The notes under the pieces: model-generated | Seen by the model: the letters and a program-made list of their open reading frames with translations, nothing else | What the model was told of the DNA's origin: nothing | Databases searched by the model: none | NCBI GenBank assembly: GCA_031472005.1 | Contig: PZJY01000001.1 | Location: 2,232,001 to 2,296,000, forward strand | Direction: 5' to 3' | DNA length: 64,000 nucleotides | Origin: Tetracladium setigerum | Taxonomy: Eukaryota > Ascomycota > Leotiomycetes > Helotiales | Position numbers and translations under genes: made by a program | Shown: positions 1 through 12,100 of the stretch, piece after piece | Position numbering within the stretch: position 1 is the first letter of the stretch | Layout: each line of letters opens with the position of its first letter

Positions 1-991
1 TGTCAGAAGCAATCAAGCCTTTCTCCAATCCTGTCTCGAACATTCCGCTTTCCAGGACCCCGCATATTCAACAAGCTTCATACCTGATCTGTTACCCACA
101 CTATTGCAAAATCCATATGTTGCCAATGTTCCGGCAATGTTGCAACAAATATCTTTTCTCCCCTCACTTCTGCGGAGACAGGCGTCTCAACAACAACCTG
201 TTGATAATCGACGTCGCGCGTTCTCATCTATCCGGCCTGGGTATCACAATCAAAGAGCAGATTCAGCAAACGTCACAGCCGATGTCGTCGAAATTCAAGG
301 CCAGCATGGAAGCGCCCTCCTTATAGAATGGCCATCATCATCGCTTAGCCTCGACGGTGTCCAGGTTGTCAATGTTGCACCCATACCCAAAGCTAAACCC
401 TCGAAAAACGACCTTCAACCTGGCGTGCAACTAGCCCAGGCATACAACACACTTAGCAAACAGATCCGCGACCTCAAAACCTCATCGCGCAAAATTTCCT
501 CACACGAAGTTTCAAGTAAAACCTTGAGATCCAGCGTTTATATTGCACCTGTCAGCGAAGAGCGTTGGCATCTGAGCGACATTTCTTCGACAATTGATGG
601 AAAAGTTCAAAACGTTTTTACTGCAGCGACTAGTCCTACAAGTGGGAAAGATGTTGGCGGCTTCCAGAAATTCTCTGCTCACATTCCTGCCTTGGGAACA
701 AACTTCGAATTTAGGCTCTTTTCTTTACTAACATATGGTGAAAGCCTGCGAGTCACCACCGAGTCGCAGAACGCCCTAACGGATAAAAATCCCAAGGCAC
801 CTATGCCTTGTCGGGTATTGGATGTCGTGAAAAAGAACGGAGAGAGAGTCGAAGTTGGTGAGGTGGGGATAATTGTTGAGAGCATGAAGATGGAGATGAA
901 GATTTTGGCAACCGCGGCTGGGGTGTTCACTTGCCGTGTTAATAAAGGTGATGCGGTCGAGGAGGGAACTGTTTTGTTCAATGTGGCTTAG
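1..991 (+). CDS. Biotin-dependent acyl-CoA carboxylase alpha subunit (MCC-alpha-like), 3' part
   Basis: The frame is open from base 2, so this is the C-terminal ~329 residues of a gene that starts left of the window. The first visible residues (FLQSCLEHSAFQDP) look like the end of a biotin carboxylase domain. The last ~70 residues form a biotinyl carrier domain with the motif ESMKMEMKI; the biotinylated lysine is codon 887-889. Known for the family: MCC-alpha-type proteins carboxylate a branched enoyl-CoA in mitochondria using an ATP-driven biotin carboxylase and a carrier domain. The methylcrotonyl-CoA substrate is inferred. The apparent start at 104 is only an internal TTG. The gene converges on the Zn2Cys6 gene with a 109-bp gap, and an acyl-CoA dehydrogenase lies beyond, so a common catabolic role is likely. 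No intron is visible. Confidence 0.88.
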   Translation, partial: VRSNQAFLQSCLEHSAFQDPAYSTSFIPDLLPTLLQNPYVANVPAMLQQISFLPSLLRRQASQQQPVDNRRRAFSSIRPGYHNQRADSANVTADVVEIQGQHGSALLIEWPSSSLSLDGVQVVNVAPIPKAKPSKNDLQPGVQLAQAYNTLSKQIRDLKTSSRKISSHEVSSKTLRSSVYIAPVSEERWHLSDISSTIDGKVQNVFTAATSPTSGKDVGGFQKFSAHIPALGTNFEFRLFSLLTYGESLRVTTESQNALTDKNPKAPMPCRVLDVVKKNGERVEVGEVGIIVESMKMEMKILATAAGVFTCRVNKGDAVEEGTVLFNVA

Positions 992-1100
992 ATAGATATC
1001 AAGATATTCTTATCAATTGAAATTCCATGTTGAAGTGACTGCATTCAGGAATACTGAACGTGATGTAGAATATAATGAAATGCTCATAAATAGCACTATA

Positions 1101-3565
1101 TTATGGGCGAAAGTTCGTTCCGTTGTCATTAAACAGAGCTGAAAATGGCGAGACACCCGCATTCATCATATCGTTGTAGTTGTAATTCATGTCCGTTGGC
1201 TGCATATCCAGTCCGGTGCCTGGATTTAGAGGGGCTAATGACGATGATATCCCGTGGTTGATATTCATATCGAAGATATAATCCCAGTTCGGAGACAAAA
1301 CTCTCCCTGCTTGTAATCTCGCACTCGCTGATTCCTGCGTCATTGTCGTGTAATCGACTGTAGCCCACAGAGTTGAGATTTCTTCGGGATCCAGTAACTC
1401 TACGGGTGGATTTGCTGACACAACGTCTAGGACCAAAAGTGGTTTTGACGCAAGTCTATTGAGAATTTCCAACTGGTGTTGTCAGCACAATTCCATGAGA
1501 TGTGCTATGGAGTTAATCTCACCATGATCTTTCCATTCTTCCAGATCGTACCATACTGTTCAAGAAATTTCTTTTCGATTTCCAAACACCTTTGTGCCTG
1601 CTTGCGAGTCTCGGGGTTTCGGTCATTCAGATACATCGTGTGCATGCCAGCACAAACCGTCGTACAATACCCTATAAATGAGTAGTGAATGGAGCATCCC
1701 AAAGCATCAGCATCCGCCAAAAGTTTTGACATCATGAATGCGTTTTCTCTGCCGCTTTGGAGCGCTCGGTTGAGAAAACTTGCTGGCGGCTTAGTGCCCC
1801 TAGATTTCGATTGCTGGTATAACAAAAATGGGTGATTCAAAAGACATTGCGCAGTGTAAAATATGGCGTAGGAAAATAAGATTGGGCCAACGATCTGCAT
1901 ATCGTAGCCACCTATGCCGGAACATTCCTGAGCCAAGAGAGCTTCTTGGGCGCTGCTACCGATTTGAAACTGGCTCTCGAGCTGTAGAAGCGTCGAGTAA
2001 ATACTTGTAAAGTCCGATTTGGAATCCCATGGTGGAAGACCACCTTCTGTTCTGGTATGCTCGTGTATCATGTACTGGGCACACTTTCCAATACTTGATG
2101 CTACAAGAACAAGAAGAGCAGCGTTGCTCGGCCGCTCGGCAAGACCTTCAACGGAGGACAATGCTTGCTTCAAGGTCGGGGTGGTTTTGTGCTCTCCCTC
2201 GCGAAAATCGCTCTCGTGTCCTGGCAACTGCAAATGACACTGTGCATCAAGCAGGGCGGCAGGCCTTGCCCTGCCACAGGAGCAGAGTTTATCTAGGATA
2301 TATATAGACCAGAATACTCTCCGTCGTTCTTCCTGGTCGATAAAAGTAAGGTCCGGGTCAGGTTCGAGCATGAGCCGCAGGTCTTGTGCGAGACGAATGG
2401 AGAGACCAATTTTTATCCATCCAGGATTTCTTCGTCCAGCTGGTGTTCCTATTTATCAGTAAGAAAGTCCAACGAAGTATTTTGGTAAGTAGAACATACC
2501 AGTGAAGTCGATAATGGAGAGAAGGGTTATGGCTTGACAAATTTGGAGATCCGGCTCGTTTTCGGTAGTGAACCATTCTTTTACAATGTGTGTCCACGAC
2601 ACACTTGCATAGAGAACTATGGCCTCTTGGTGTCTTGATTGATAATAATCATCGGTAGAGAAACGAAGCGCGGAGGCGAGCATTGCAAAAACAAGGTAGG
2701 CCGGCACTTGGCCGATGGCGAAGTTGCTTCTGAACTTCCCTTCGTGGAAGAAGCAGTATGGTTGGTTGTGGACTCGAGCGAAATACAGATCAATGAGAGA
2801 TAAGGCTACCTCTGTTGGCGGGAGCTCTGTGAAAGGCCTGACTTGTCAGAACGGTATAGCAAAGAACGGCGGCAGCTTGCTTGTACATGTACATACGATA
2901 GGTTTGATTGTGGCGAATGAAAGGCACGCGACTCATTGTGATTTGTTAGAACACTGAAGGAAGATACGGCCGAGTCCTGTCGCATAGCTAGAGGGGGTAC
3001 TGCTTGATTCTGATTCTGAAGTAGTGGTAGAAAACTAGGCACTGAGGGTTAGCAAGAGACATGAAGCAGGACTGCCAAGACTTCGAATAAAGGTCTCCAC
3101 TTGCCTTTTCACTGTCTTGATCAGATCATCAAGTTTTCCCTCGACCACCATCAGTCGTTGACTCAATTGGTCCTTTTCATAGTCAGCCAAAAATGTCTCT
3201 ATCAGACCTGTAAGAACAGATACTGTGCTATCTGGCTCTTACATCAGGTTTCCTGGCCTGCGACTCGTCTGCTGCAGCATCTTCGGATCCTTGCTGAGAT
3301 CCGGACATGCTCCCTCTGGCTCGTGGATTGGCCCGGTCCTGGTAACGACATACCTGAGACAGCCGTAAACAATTTCTGCATATCGGCTGCTCTCCAGAGC
3401 ACTTTGCTTTCTTTCGCCTGTTTGGTGTTGCAGCAATGTGTGAGAATGAATGATGATGGGGGAAGTGCACGCTTGCTTGGGAATTGCTGACCTGCAGTTG
3501 GTGCACGCTTTCGCGATGCGTCTGATGCGCCCAGAATCGATGGTTGGTGACCGAGGAGACGACAT
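1101..3565 (-). CDS. Zn2Cys6 transcription factor of the acyl-CoA locus
   Basis: I join seven exons: 3565-3492, 3417-3243, 3196-3105, 3034-2897, 2837-2500, 2448-1523 and 1472-1101. They give a 704-residue protein with closing phases. The first intron splits the zinc cluster; spliced, it reads CTNCRRKKAKC...CRNCLRLSQVC, a canonical C-x2-C-x6-C...C-x2-C-x6-C. A heptad-like linker follows (SQRLMVVEGKLDDLIKTVKR), then a fungal_trans (PF04082-type) middle domain with LIDLYFARVHNQPYCFFHEG and RRRVFWSIYILDKLCSCGR. The third intron has a GC donor (GCAAGT). The gene shares a 1.06-kb divergent promoter with the acyl-CoA dehydrogenase, where a CGG/CCG palindrome sits, so autoregulation and control of the neighbours is a reasonable inference. 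The ligand is unknown. The 46-nt second intron is the least certain boundary. Confidence 0.88.
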
Positions 3566-4625
3566 GATCCTCTATCGTAGATTGGAGGAATGTGTGACTA
3601 TTTTCTTTTATTTTCTTCTCTGTGGGAAGCGACGTTGAGATTGTTAATGTTTCATTTGATTGGGATGTTGTTCGATGGCTGGAGATGTAAAGGGAAGCAA
3701 GCAGGCTGCTGTGCCCAACTAACTCTAAGAGTCTGCTGTACAGTAGGCGGATGTTGCGGGGTATGCTTGCTGCCAAGACACGTTATGGTCTGAGTATTCG
3801 AGGTCCCCAGACTTGGGCTTCTTGGTACTGGCTTCTTGGTGCATCCATATACATCCCAGGTAAGTAAGTCACGTCAACTTTTCTCGTGTATTAGGTAGAA
3901 TTGTGCATAACTGCTAGGGAGTTTGTGCATTGATGCCTGCAAACACAATTATTCCTGGTTTTCAAGGTTCTCATTAGAATCGAGACTCGAGTGTACTGTA
4001 CTGTACAACCAGTACGAGCCATCATATCTAGAAGCGAATATAAGTCAATATCTTAAATAACAGGGGCCATTGTTCCTAAGGATCCCTTGAACTGGCCGTA
4101 GAACCAGGAACCTACCTTAGGTAGGTATTCATAAAATGATGTTCTAGCTAAAATAGTTCACCACAGATAATGGTAACGCTAATCTCCTCGCTCCTCCAAT
4201 AATAATGACTCGTGCAAGAACAAAAGTCATCGAAGATTCTCTTTACTTTTCATCCATTCCATTTATTCCACAAAATTGCGTATGCCATGGTCTCCATGAG
4301 TACGCCACCTCCATCCCACTACTCCACGACAAAAATGTCCCTTGGAGAGGAAAGAACACGGTCCGGCCGGACCGTGTCTTCGCATATTCTGGGGTAAATA
4401 ATGCCCGCCAATCAACTCCTTCGCCTCGCTAACCGAGGGGGTGGGTTCCTCCCCGCAAAAAGCGTTCCGGAGCCGGCAAACGGGTGTCGGACAAGGAAGA
4501 ATCATAGCAGCAAATAAAAAAACAGTATCCCAGATGATTTTGCCAACTTCACTTCCTCTTTACATCTTTGTTTCCACAAAAGATATTTTAAAATTCCGAA
4601 AGATAGGGAACAACTCGATATCAGA
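3566..4625. other. Divergent promoter region between Zn2Cys6 gene and acyl-CoA dehydrogenase
   Basis: This 1.06-kb stretch has no convincing gene. It holds the perfect 22-bp palindrome listed separately, a near-palindrome built on CCTACC/GGTAGG at 4109-4127, and a TACTG-type tandem at about 3993-4006. Short open frames here show no domain and no codon signal. Confidence 0.6.
4356..4377. promoter_or_regulatory. Perfect 22-bp palindrome with inverted CGG/CCG, probable Zn2Cys6 operator
   Basis: The half-site ACACGGTCCGG is followed directly by its exact reverse complement, giving CGG-N10-CCG with an inner CCGGCCGG core. It lies 249 bp upstream of the acyl-CoA dehydrogenase start and about 790 bp from the start of the divergent Zn2Cys6 gene. 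Zn2Cys6 dimers are known to bind inverted CGG triplets. That this particular protein binds here is inference. Confidence 0.6.
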
Positions 4626-6246
4626 ATGGCGGGCACATCTTCTTCACCAGCGGGCGTCGTCCCATTTGGAGAACCAACATGGTACTCGCGAAAATCATCT
4701 CCTTACTACAATGCCTCGCACGAACGACTCAGAAATGAAGTCCGAGCTTATATAGCGGAACACATAACACCTCATTGTGCTGAGTGGGAAGAAGCCGGCG
4801 AGGTTCCCAAAGAGGTTTGTTTTGTCCATTTCAAAATCTATATACTACTCCGGGACTCCATTATTTCCAACTTCATCACAACTCTTTGATATATATATGT
4901 TTTTCCACTTACAATTCTCTTTTATTTTATAGGTTCTCAAAGACTACTCGGCTCGCGGTTACACAGCCGTGACTTTGAACCCGGCCGCCATCCCCGAATT
5001 TCTCGATGATATCGCCCTCCCTGGTAACATCAAAGCCAACGAGTGGGACGCTTTCCACGATCTGATTTGTATCGACGAGATTGCACGTTGCGGTTATCTC
5101 GGCGTCATCTGGGCTCTGGGGTGTGGTGATTCCATTGGATGTCCGCCGGTAGTGAACTTTGGGAATGAGGCGCAAAAGAAGAGATTCTTACCAGGCGTGG
5201 TAAGGGGAGAGAAGAGATTTTGTTTGGGGGTTACGGAACCAGATGGTAAGTTTTTATTCTCAGTTTGTGATTCGTAGGAGTGAACTGTGCGGAGTTACCT
5301 GGAAGTGATATTAACACTACTACTTGCAATAGCGGGTTCGGATGTTGCAGGTATCACGACGACTGCAGAGCGGAAAGGGGATGTTTACATTGTGAACGGT
5401 GCAAAGAAATGGATCACAAACGGTATTTGGGCTACGCATTGCACTGCTGCTGTGCGCACCGGCGGTTCTGGCAAAGACGGAATATCAGCACTTGTTATTC
5501 CACTTAATTCACCAGGGGTTACGCGCCGCAAGATTTTGAATTCGGGTGTTTCGTCTAGTGGTAAGTCTCCTCCTGCTACTGTACCTATATTTCCTTGAAG
5601 CTTTGTATTTACTCATCCTTTTTGTTTCCAAACAGGATCCACCTACATCGAATTCGACGATGTCTCCGTCCCCGTGTCCAATCTTCTCGGCAAAGAAAAC
5701 CAAGGCTTCAAAATCATCATGTCAAACTTCAATCACGAACGTCTCTGGTTGGCCAGCACAAGCCTTCGGATGGCGCGCGTTTGTCTTGCCGACGCCTACA
5801 ACTATTCCTTGACGCGGGAGACCTTCGGCAAGAAGCTGATCGAGCACCAGGCTATTCGCGCGAAGTTTAGTGCGCTAGGTCAGAAGATCTTGCCGGTACA
5901 TGCATTCATGGAGTCTTTGGTTGCGATGGCTGATCATCACCATCGTGCGATGAAGCAGGGGGGAAGGGGGGCGGAGTTGCAGCAGGGTGATCTGAAGTAT
6001 GGCGGGTTGATTGCATTGTTGAAAGTTTCGGCCGGGAGAGCGTTGGAGGAGACTGTGAGGGAGGCTCAGCAGGTTATGGGCGGGTTGGGGTATTCGAGGA
6101 CGGGCAAGGGGGCAAGGATAGAGCAGATTAGTAGGGATATGAGAGTGATGGTTATTGGTGGAGGAAGTGAGGAAATTCTAAGTGATTTGGCGTTTAAGCA
6201 AGAGAGGAGGGATTTGAATGCGTTGGAGAGGGAGAGTAAGCTTTAG
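4626..6246 (+). CDS. Acyl-CoA dehydrogenase
   Basis: Four exons (4626-4814, 4933-5245, 5333-5560, 5636-6246) give 446 residues, the usual size for the family. The FAD/substrate signature FCLGVTEPDAGSDVAG is restored by splicing exon 2 to exon 3, followed by KKWITNG. The C-terminal helical domain has TRETFGKKLIEHQAIRAKF and QQVMGGLGYSR, and a GGGSEEIL segment where the medium-chain-type catalytic Glu usually lies. The reaction is alpha,beta-dehydrogenation of an acyl-CoA with electrons passed to ETF; the chain specificity cannot be read. The N-terminus (MAGTSSSPAGVVPFGEPTWY) is not an obvious mitochondrial leader. The gene is divergent from the Zn2Cys6 regulator and close to the carboxylase, which fits dehydrogenation followed by carboxylation as in leucine or branched isoprenoid degradation. 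No peroxisomal SKL-type tail is seen. Confidence 0.93.
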
Positions 6247-6481
6247 ATATGCACTGTATTACAGTACTATTACTCCCAATAGGGTTAGCCGACCAGCTTG
6301 GCAGCATCCAAAAAAATAGAAAAATATTTCATTATGTAGCTACATTAAATGGGTCTTCGCTTGTTGCTGTTTATTTTAACCCATGCCAAACATCGTGGGA
6401 AATTATGCCAACTCTCCATCTACGATTCAAGATTTACATATGTATTAATATCATAGTCAAACACAATATCAACCATCCAAA

Positions 6482-9148
6482 CTACTGCAAATAAATATCT
6501 TCGAACCCACCCATCAACGACGCGATCTCAATCTGCTTCTCCCTCCTCTTATCCCACCCATCCTCGCCCGACAACCCATGTAAATACGTCTCTCCAACCA
6601 ACTCATGGGAACCACGCAACTCCCTCATCACAAAAATCAACTCGGACCCCTTCACCAACGCAATCTGATCACCCACCTGCATCGACGCCGGACCCAACCC
6701 CACGGATCCAGTTGCCGTCACATACAAACACCTATTATCCGCAAACCTCCCCCACCTCGTCACGAACATCAGCCCCTTTTTAGACAAGGTCGTCAACTCA
6801 TTCACATCCTCATCTTTCGGATACAACGAAGTCTTAACCCTCAACCTCGTCGCTTGCAAGTGTTCCAGCCAACTCTCCGACGGCTTTGAATCCGACTCTG
6901 GGTACGGCTGTTCGATGAGACCAAGTGGGATGGACTCTTGCCCATCACTATCCTCGAGAATGCCATCTACGGTATCAAGTATCGTCTGCGCCATGAAGGA
7001 TTTGAAGTGCGAGGCGTCGATCTCGTACGAATTCTCGACGGCACATTGATTTGCGATGAGGGTGCGCCACAAGACCTCTAGAGGATCCTCATCGTATGTT
7101 GTTGCACGAAGTAAGTGTAGTACAGCACCCAGCCATATCCTAAGAAGATCGAGTAGCTGTGCACCTGGTGCGAAATTCTTACCAGTGGTGTCCCAGGAGG
7201 CGATATCGACTATTTGATCCACGAAAACGCCTTCTAGACTTAACAAGCCACCGCTGACGTCCCAGGTCGGAGGCGATGGACAGTAATCCAATTCTTCACG
7301 TACAAGGACTGTGCTTTTCGGAGCGGTGAAGTCAGGTGCCCAACTCGGTAGTTTGAGATCCTTCCAGTGCGGACTTCGCACGGAATCTTCGCGCAAAGCG
7401 AGGATTTCGAGACCAGGTACTTCCGAGAGGATGGTTGCCGTGACATCTGCGAAGATCTCGCCGGCTGGACGCTCTTTGTTGTAATTTGGTATGATCTTCC
7501 CCTCCTTCGTCTTGTCGAGGTGTAGAAAGCCCAGAGCAGCGTAGATGCGATCCTTGGCATCATTGCTGTCCAGCGTTCGCAACGTATTCACACACGCCAG
7601 AAACACGCCCCATGAATTGCATTCTGGCGAGCTATTGCCCAGTTTTCTCGAGAGTGTATAATTCGTCTCGGGTGCTTCTGCCTTCATACTAACTGCCAAT
7701 GCCGACAGGTTATTGAACACTTCTAATACCACACCTGGTATAACACCCACATCAGATGCCTCGTCCTCCTGAAAATCAATGTCCTCACTGAGTCCGGTCT
7801 TCCGCAGAAACATGGCCAAAAGAGCCATCTCTTCCCACGCCAGTTGCATATGGCCGAAGAAAACGGCTGCGCTCGGTGCAAGTGCTACTTCCTGCACGAT
7901 CCACGATCTGCGGAACCATCTCATCTGCGTGAACAGATTCTTGTAAGTTTTCCAATGCTTCTGCCGCAGCGCTTGCTCGGAGATGTTGAACCGCTCGCGC
8001 AAGTCTTCCTCCGTCCAATCCCCCGTCCTGATCGACTCAGCGCCATAGCGAGCGATGTACTTTGGAATCTCAGGCACGAGTTGGAAGTGAATGGTCCATA
8101 TATCGCTCGCTTCATAGGCGTCCATCAGACCCAACCATATAATCACTTTCTCACAGAGGGTATAGATCTCGCCCATCATGGCAACTTGCGATCCCTTCTC
8201 ATCGTCATCTTTCTGATTGATGCACAAAGCGTCGGTCCAAAGATATCGTGTTGCCAGACCTGCCGTTGATATCCTCGTGAGAGCTTCATACAGATTCCTC
8301 CTAATCACCGCATGACAATGCCGATCCCCCGCCTCACGGATCACCCAATCCCGAGACTGTTCATACTCCTTCAAACTCTCTGCACTATTCCTCGGTCCCT
8401 CCCAGGAATACGAAAGCGTTAGATACGGCGGCGCCTCGTCCAGCAAAAAGGTCTCCATGCTGCAAATCTTCTGCTTGCCACCCCCCTCTCGCCGCTATTT
8501 CCAGCAGTGAAGGCATATTCATCCTCATGAAAGTGCAGTAATCTAATCGACCGCTTCTCCGGCAAGGGAGTATACGCAAATTTATCCAACGTCGCCACAT
8601 CGACTTCAACAATAGCGTGCGTTGGCTGCGCCTGAGGCCGAAAGAGATTCTCCAGTGCCTGTTCAATCAGGGCAGTCGTTCGATCACTGGGCGTCGCGTC
8701 CGGCCCGAAGCATCGGTTCGTGGCTGGTTGGATTGGCCCATGTTGAATATCAGATCAGATATACGATCATGCGTATTTATGGGTGCGCGAGGTTCCGGTT
8801 TGTGATCCTTCCATTGCTCGACGAACTCGTTCATGAGGCGGACCTGGCTCTCTTGGGTTGATTCGCCTGGTCGGCGCATCTTTGCCATTTCTTCATTTTC
8901 TTGCGCGAGTTGGGCTTGAAAGGCTTGGGGAGGTGTGTTATGTTGTTATTGGGTGGTTGTGGTCCGGCGGCATTGATGCTGTTGGGTGGTGGTCTGGCAG
9001 CAGTATTGATACTGTTGTTGGGTGGTGGTGGTCCAGCGGTGGTGTTGATGCTGTTCGCTGGGACTGGGACACTTCTTGATGAGCCATCATTGCGTTCTTC
9101 TGCACGATCAGGATTGCGTTTGAGCTTTTTCTTGAGTTTAGAGAACAT
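6482..9148 (-). CDS. HET-domain (heterokaryon incompatibility) protein, N-terminal region frameshifted
   Basis: The uninterrupted part is 8458-6482 (658 residues). It begins in the HET domain (PPYLTLSYSWEGP, then RYLWTDALCINQ), followed by the usual long C-terminal region ending in GDQIALVKGSELIFVMREL and a short tail. HET proteins act in non-self recognition and can trigger cell death. Upstream, coding-like sequence continues to an ATG at 9148 (MFSKLKKKLKRNPDRAEER, then Pro/Asn-rich repeats) but needs three frame changes: one at about 8920-8960, one at about 8667-8700, and one at the C6 run 8481-8486. Each equals one missing base. Either the gene is decaying, the assembly has errors, or translation really starts at 8458, which would drop the domain's first strand. 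Confidence 0.8.
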
Positions 9149-12100
9149 TCTAAAGATTTTAGGCGGGATTTTTGACCGTAAACCAACCCTCTTGTTCCTC
9201 CAGTATTACGGGAGGGCGAGGGGGAGTTGTGATTGTACTTTGTAGCTTTAAAGCAGATTCCCCATCCCATCGCCAAGACATAGCTGAAAGCCAAATTTCA
9301 AGCCACATGCACTTATTGACTTGCCTTCTGCTTCATGCTCCAATCATTTGACAAAAGAAACGAGAGGAGCTGAGAGGAATCTAGACCTCTCCATTGATAG
9401 CCAAGGTTATTAGAGGGTTACTTGGTACTAGGAGGGGTCGATGTTGATGAAGAAACTCGCTTATTTTTTTGTTTATTGATGGTCAGTGGTGGGATGGGAT
9501 TTGTTTGTGCGGGGCCTTGATGGCTGGATGCAAGGTTTCGGGTTTAAGGTTCTTTGGAGTCTGGTAGTGATGGATGATAAGGTACATTGTTCTTGGCTTT
9601 AAGATATGTGGAATAACGGATATTCGATGAGGTAGTATACGGATATTTGGGTGAATAAGTGTTGAGGGATGAAGTGCGAATTAGAAATAGAGTTGTGGAA
9701 GGAATCCTTGAGGGTGAATAAATCCTTCGTGTCAAAGATTTCGCCCTCCTCCATCCGCACCCCGATCCAAATGGCGAGAAGCCAGCGGGATCGACTTGGA
9801 ACTCGGCTTGAGAATATCATTATGCTAACCGCGCTGTTACAAAAGGGTCGAAGACAATTATACAAAATTCTAAGCTCTTCTTTATTATTCTCCTTTTGCG
9901 GCTTTGCCTCGAGCAATATCTGAATTGCAAGCATTCGGCTAGAGTAAATTGATTGGATATTTCAATATTCAACCAAAAGCTGTCACTTAGACGGGAGATA
10001 TACAATGAATAAGTATATACAATGAATGAGTGCTTGCTAATTAGGATCATTCAGAAGACATAAATTTAAAACCAGAATTGAGAGGAGTATAGTAATTGTA
10101 TATATTTCAGCGAAAACTTAGCTCATGCCAAAGATTTCAAAGTACAAAATCGAAGACGTGGAAATAACGCGCTTGTAGAAAGAAGCAGGAACGTGGATGC
10201 AAGGAAAAGAGAAAAAACTTTGAAAGTGTGCCATATCAAGTGCATGCAGGCAGAATCGAAAAAACGATATTATATCGTAGGAAATAATTTTGTTGTTATC
10301 TATTTTTTTTACCCGGAAAATCTTGAACAAATAAATCTAGGCGTAAGTAGGTAAGGTACCTACCCACCTACTCATTGACGAAAGGTACTTCGGTTCATTC
10401 ATGAGAATGTTTTTCGTTACCGTTTGTAATAATAATCGCAGGGAATCTCTTCGATACTTTTCGGCGGGAGGACGACTGTGATGAGGCTGATAAGCCTACT
10501 ATCGTTATTCTGCAGTACTGTGCAGTGCGGTGCAGTATATGACTACAAGCTTGAGTTGAACAAGAAAATCCCCAAGGTCATACATACATAGGTAGAGGGA
10601 GAGAGAAATGTGTTATCAATTCCCTCACGTGTCACGACAGGCGAAAGAACACGCAATGACTTGACAAAATCTGGATCATCAATCGGACCTTAATTACCAC
10701 ACTTTCCAGGGCAGTGAAAATAAAGGATACTTACTGTACTCGTAGGGCAAGCAAAAATTGAAACAGCAAACGTTTTGTTTACTTTTGGGCACTGCCGCGC
10801 CTCACTTGTTGGGAAGGATTCCTCCTTGCACTACTCAGGATAGATTGCAAGATGTCATAGGGCTGACGAGCAGGAATATAATAATGGGAGGAGGACGTGG
10901 TTAAACTGCAGACTTGCAGATGAGAAGGTTGTGGTGGGGTGGTGTCGTGGCGCAGGAGGCGGCGGCGGCGGTGGTGGTGGATAATTCCCCAAAGGTTACC
11001 GGTCAGTCGGTGAAACAACGAGAGGGCGGCGGCGAGGAGAATATGGAAAGATCATGGCGAGAAATACTTGATGGAGGAGTAATCTCGACCTGTGATGGAC
11101 CAGCAGCGCGCATTCAATGATACAGTAGTATGCAAGCTTGCGGCGTTTAATAAAGTTTGACAACGAAGACATGGACATGGACATGGACATGATGGACATG
11201 CAAGCAAGTAAAGAAATAGACGAGCAAGAAAACTTTGTTTTGTTTTAGCGAGTAGTAGCAGTCTCGTGTCTGTTTGCTGGGAGAGGGCAGAGATGAAGAA
11301 ATGTTTGGTTGGTTTGAGACTACTGACTGGCGTTTTGGTGGAAGAGGTTCACCACTCACTGGGTTGACTCACCCGCTTGGAACAATTATATTGGCGAGAG
11401 TCATTATTGGTCAATTGTGGTGGAAGAAAGAAGAAGAATGTGAGACGAAGTGACTTTTGGGAATCGAGTCACCAAGTCGCCAGAAACATATTTCTGGAGG
11501 TGACAGAGAATGAAACAAAAAAAGAACGAAAAGAATACTCATTAGGGAGGACAGACTGTAGAGCAGTAGGGTTGAAGTCATCATCATTGCATGGGTCGGG
11601 AAGAGCTGGTTGGATGGTGCAAACGAGCTGACGACGATCTCCTGGACTACATACCACGATTGCCGCGTGTGTGGAGTGTCTTTTTTGGGGGGGATGGTCT
11701 CGGGTGAGTTGAGTACTGAGTGGTGTCATTCCCCCCGTTGCAGAGAAGAATGGATGATTGGTCTTTAAATTGGGTACCTGATTATTATTGATTCAAAGAC
11801 TGAGAAGTGAGTTGTGTGAAGTTGTGGATGGAGGCAGTACTTTTGGTGGTTGGGGTGGGTGTACTTTTGTACTCGGTGTGTGTGTTTTGTTTGACCATTA
11901 TTTTGCATGGCAAGGGCGGCAATGGTTGTTCAGTTGTCCAGTTGTCCCATTGATTCTTTGTTGAGAGGGGGCAGTGATGCCAGCCAGTGTTTGACATGCT
12001 GCATGCGAGCCCCTTCTTTCTGTCCATCTCCAGTTCCTGTTCGTTTCTTTTACCGTGAAATCGCTGAAGCTGTCACCGATGAGGCATTTCCTCACATTGC

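Noticed and set aside
3228..3776. 182-codon open frame on the minus strand over the Zn2Cys6 exon
   Set aside because: It is the second exon read through the first intron and leader; the spliced model gives a perfect zinc cluster.
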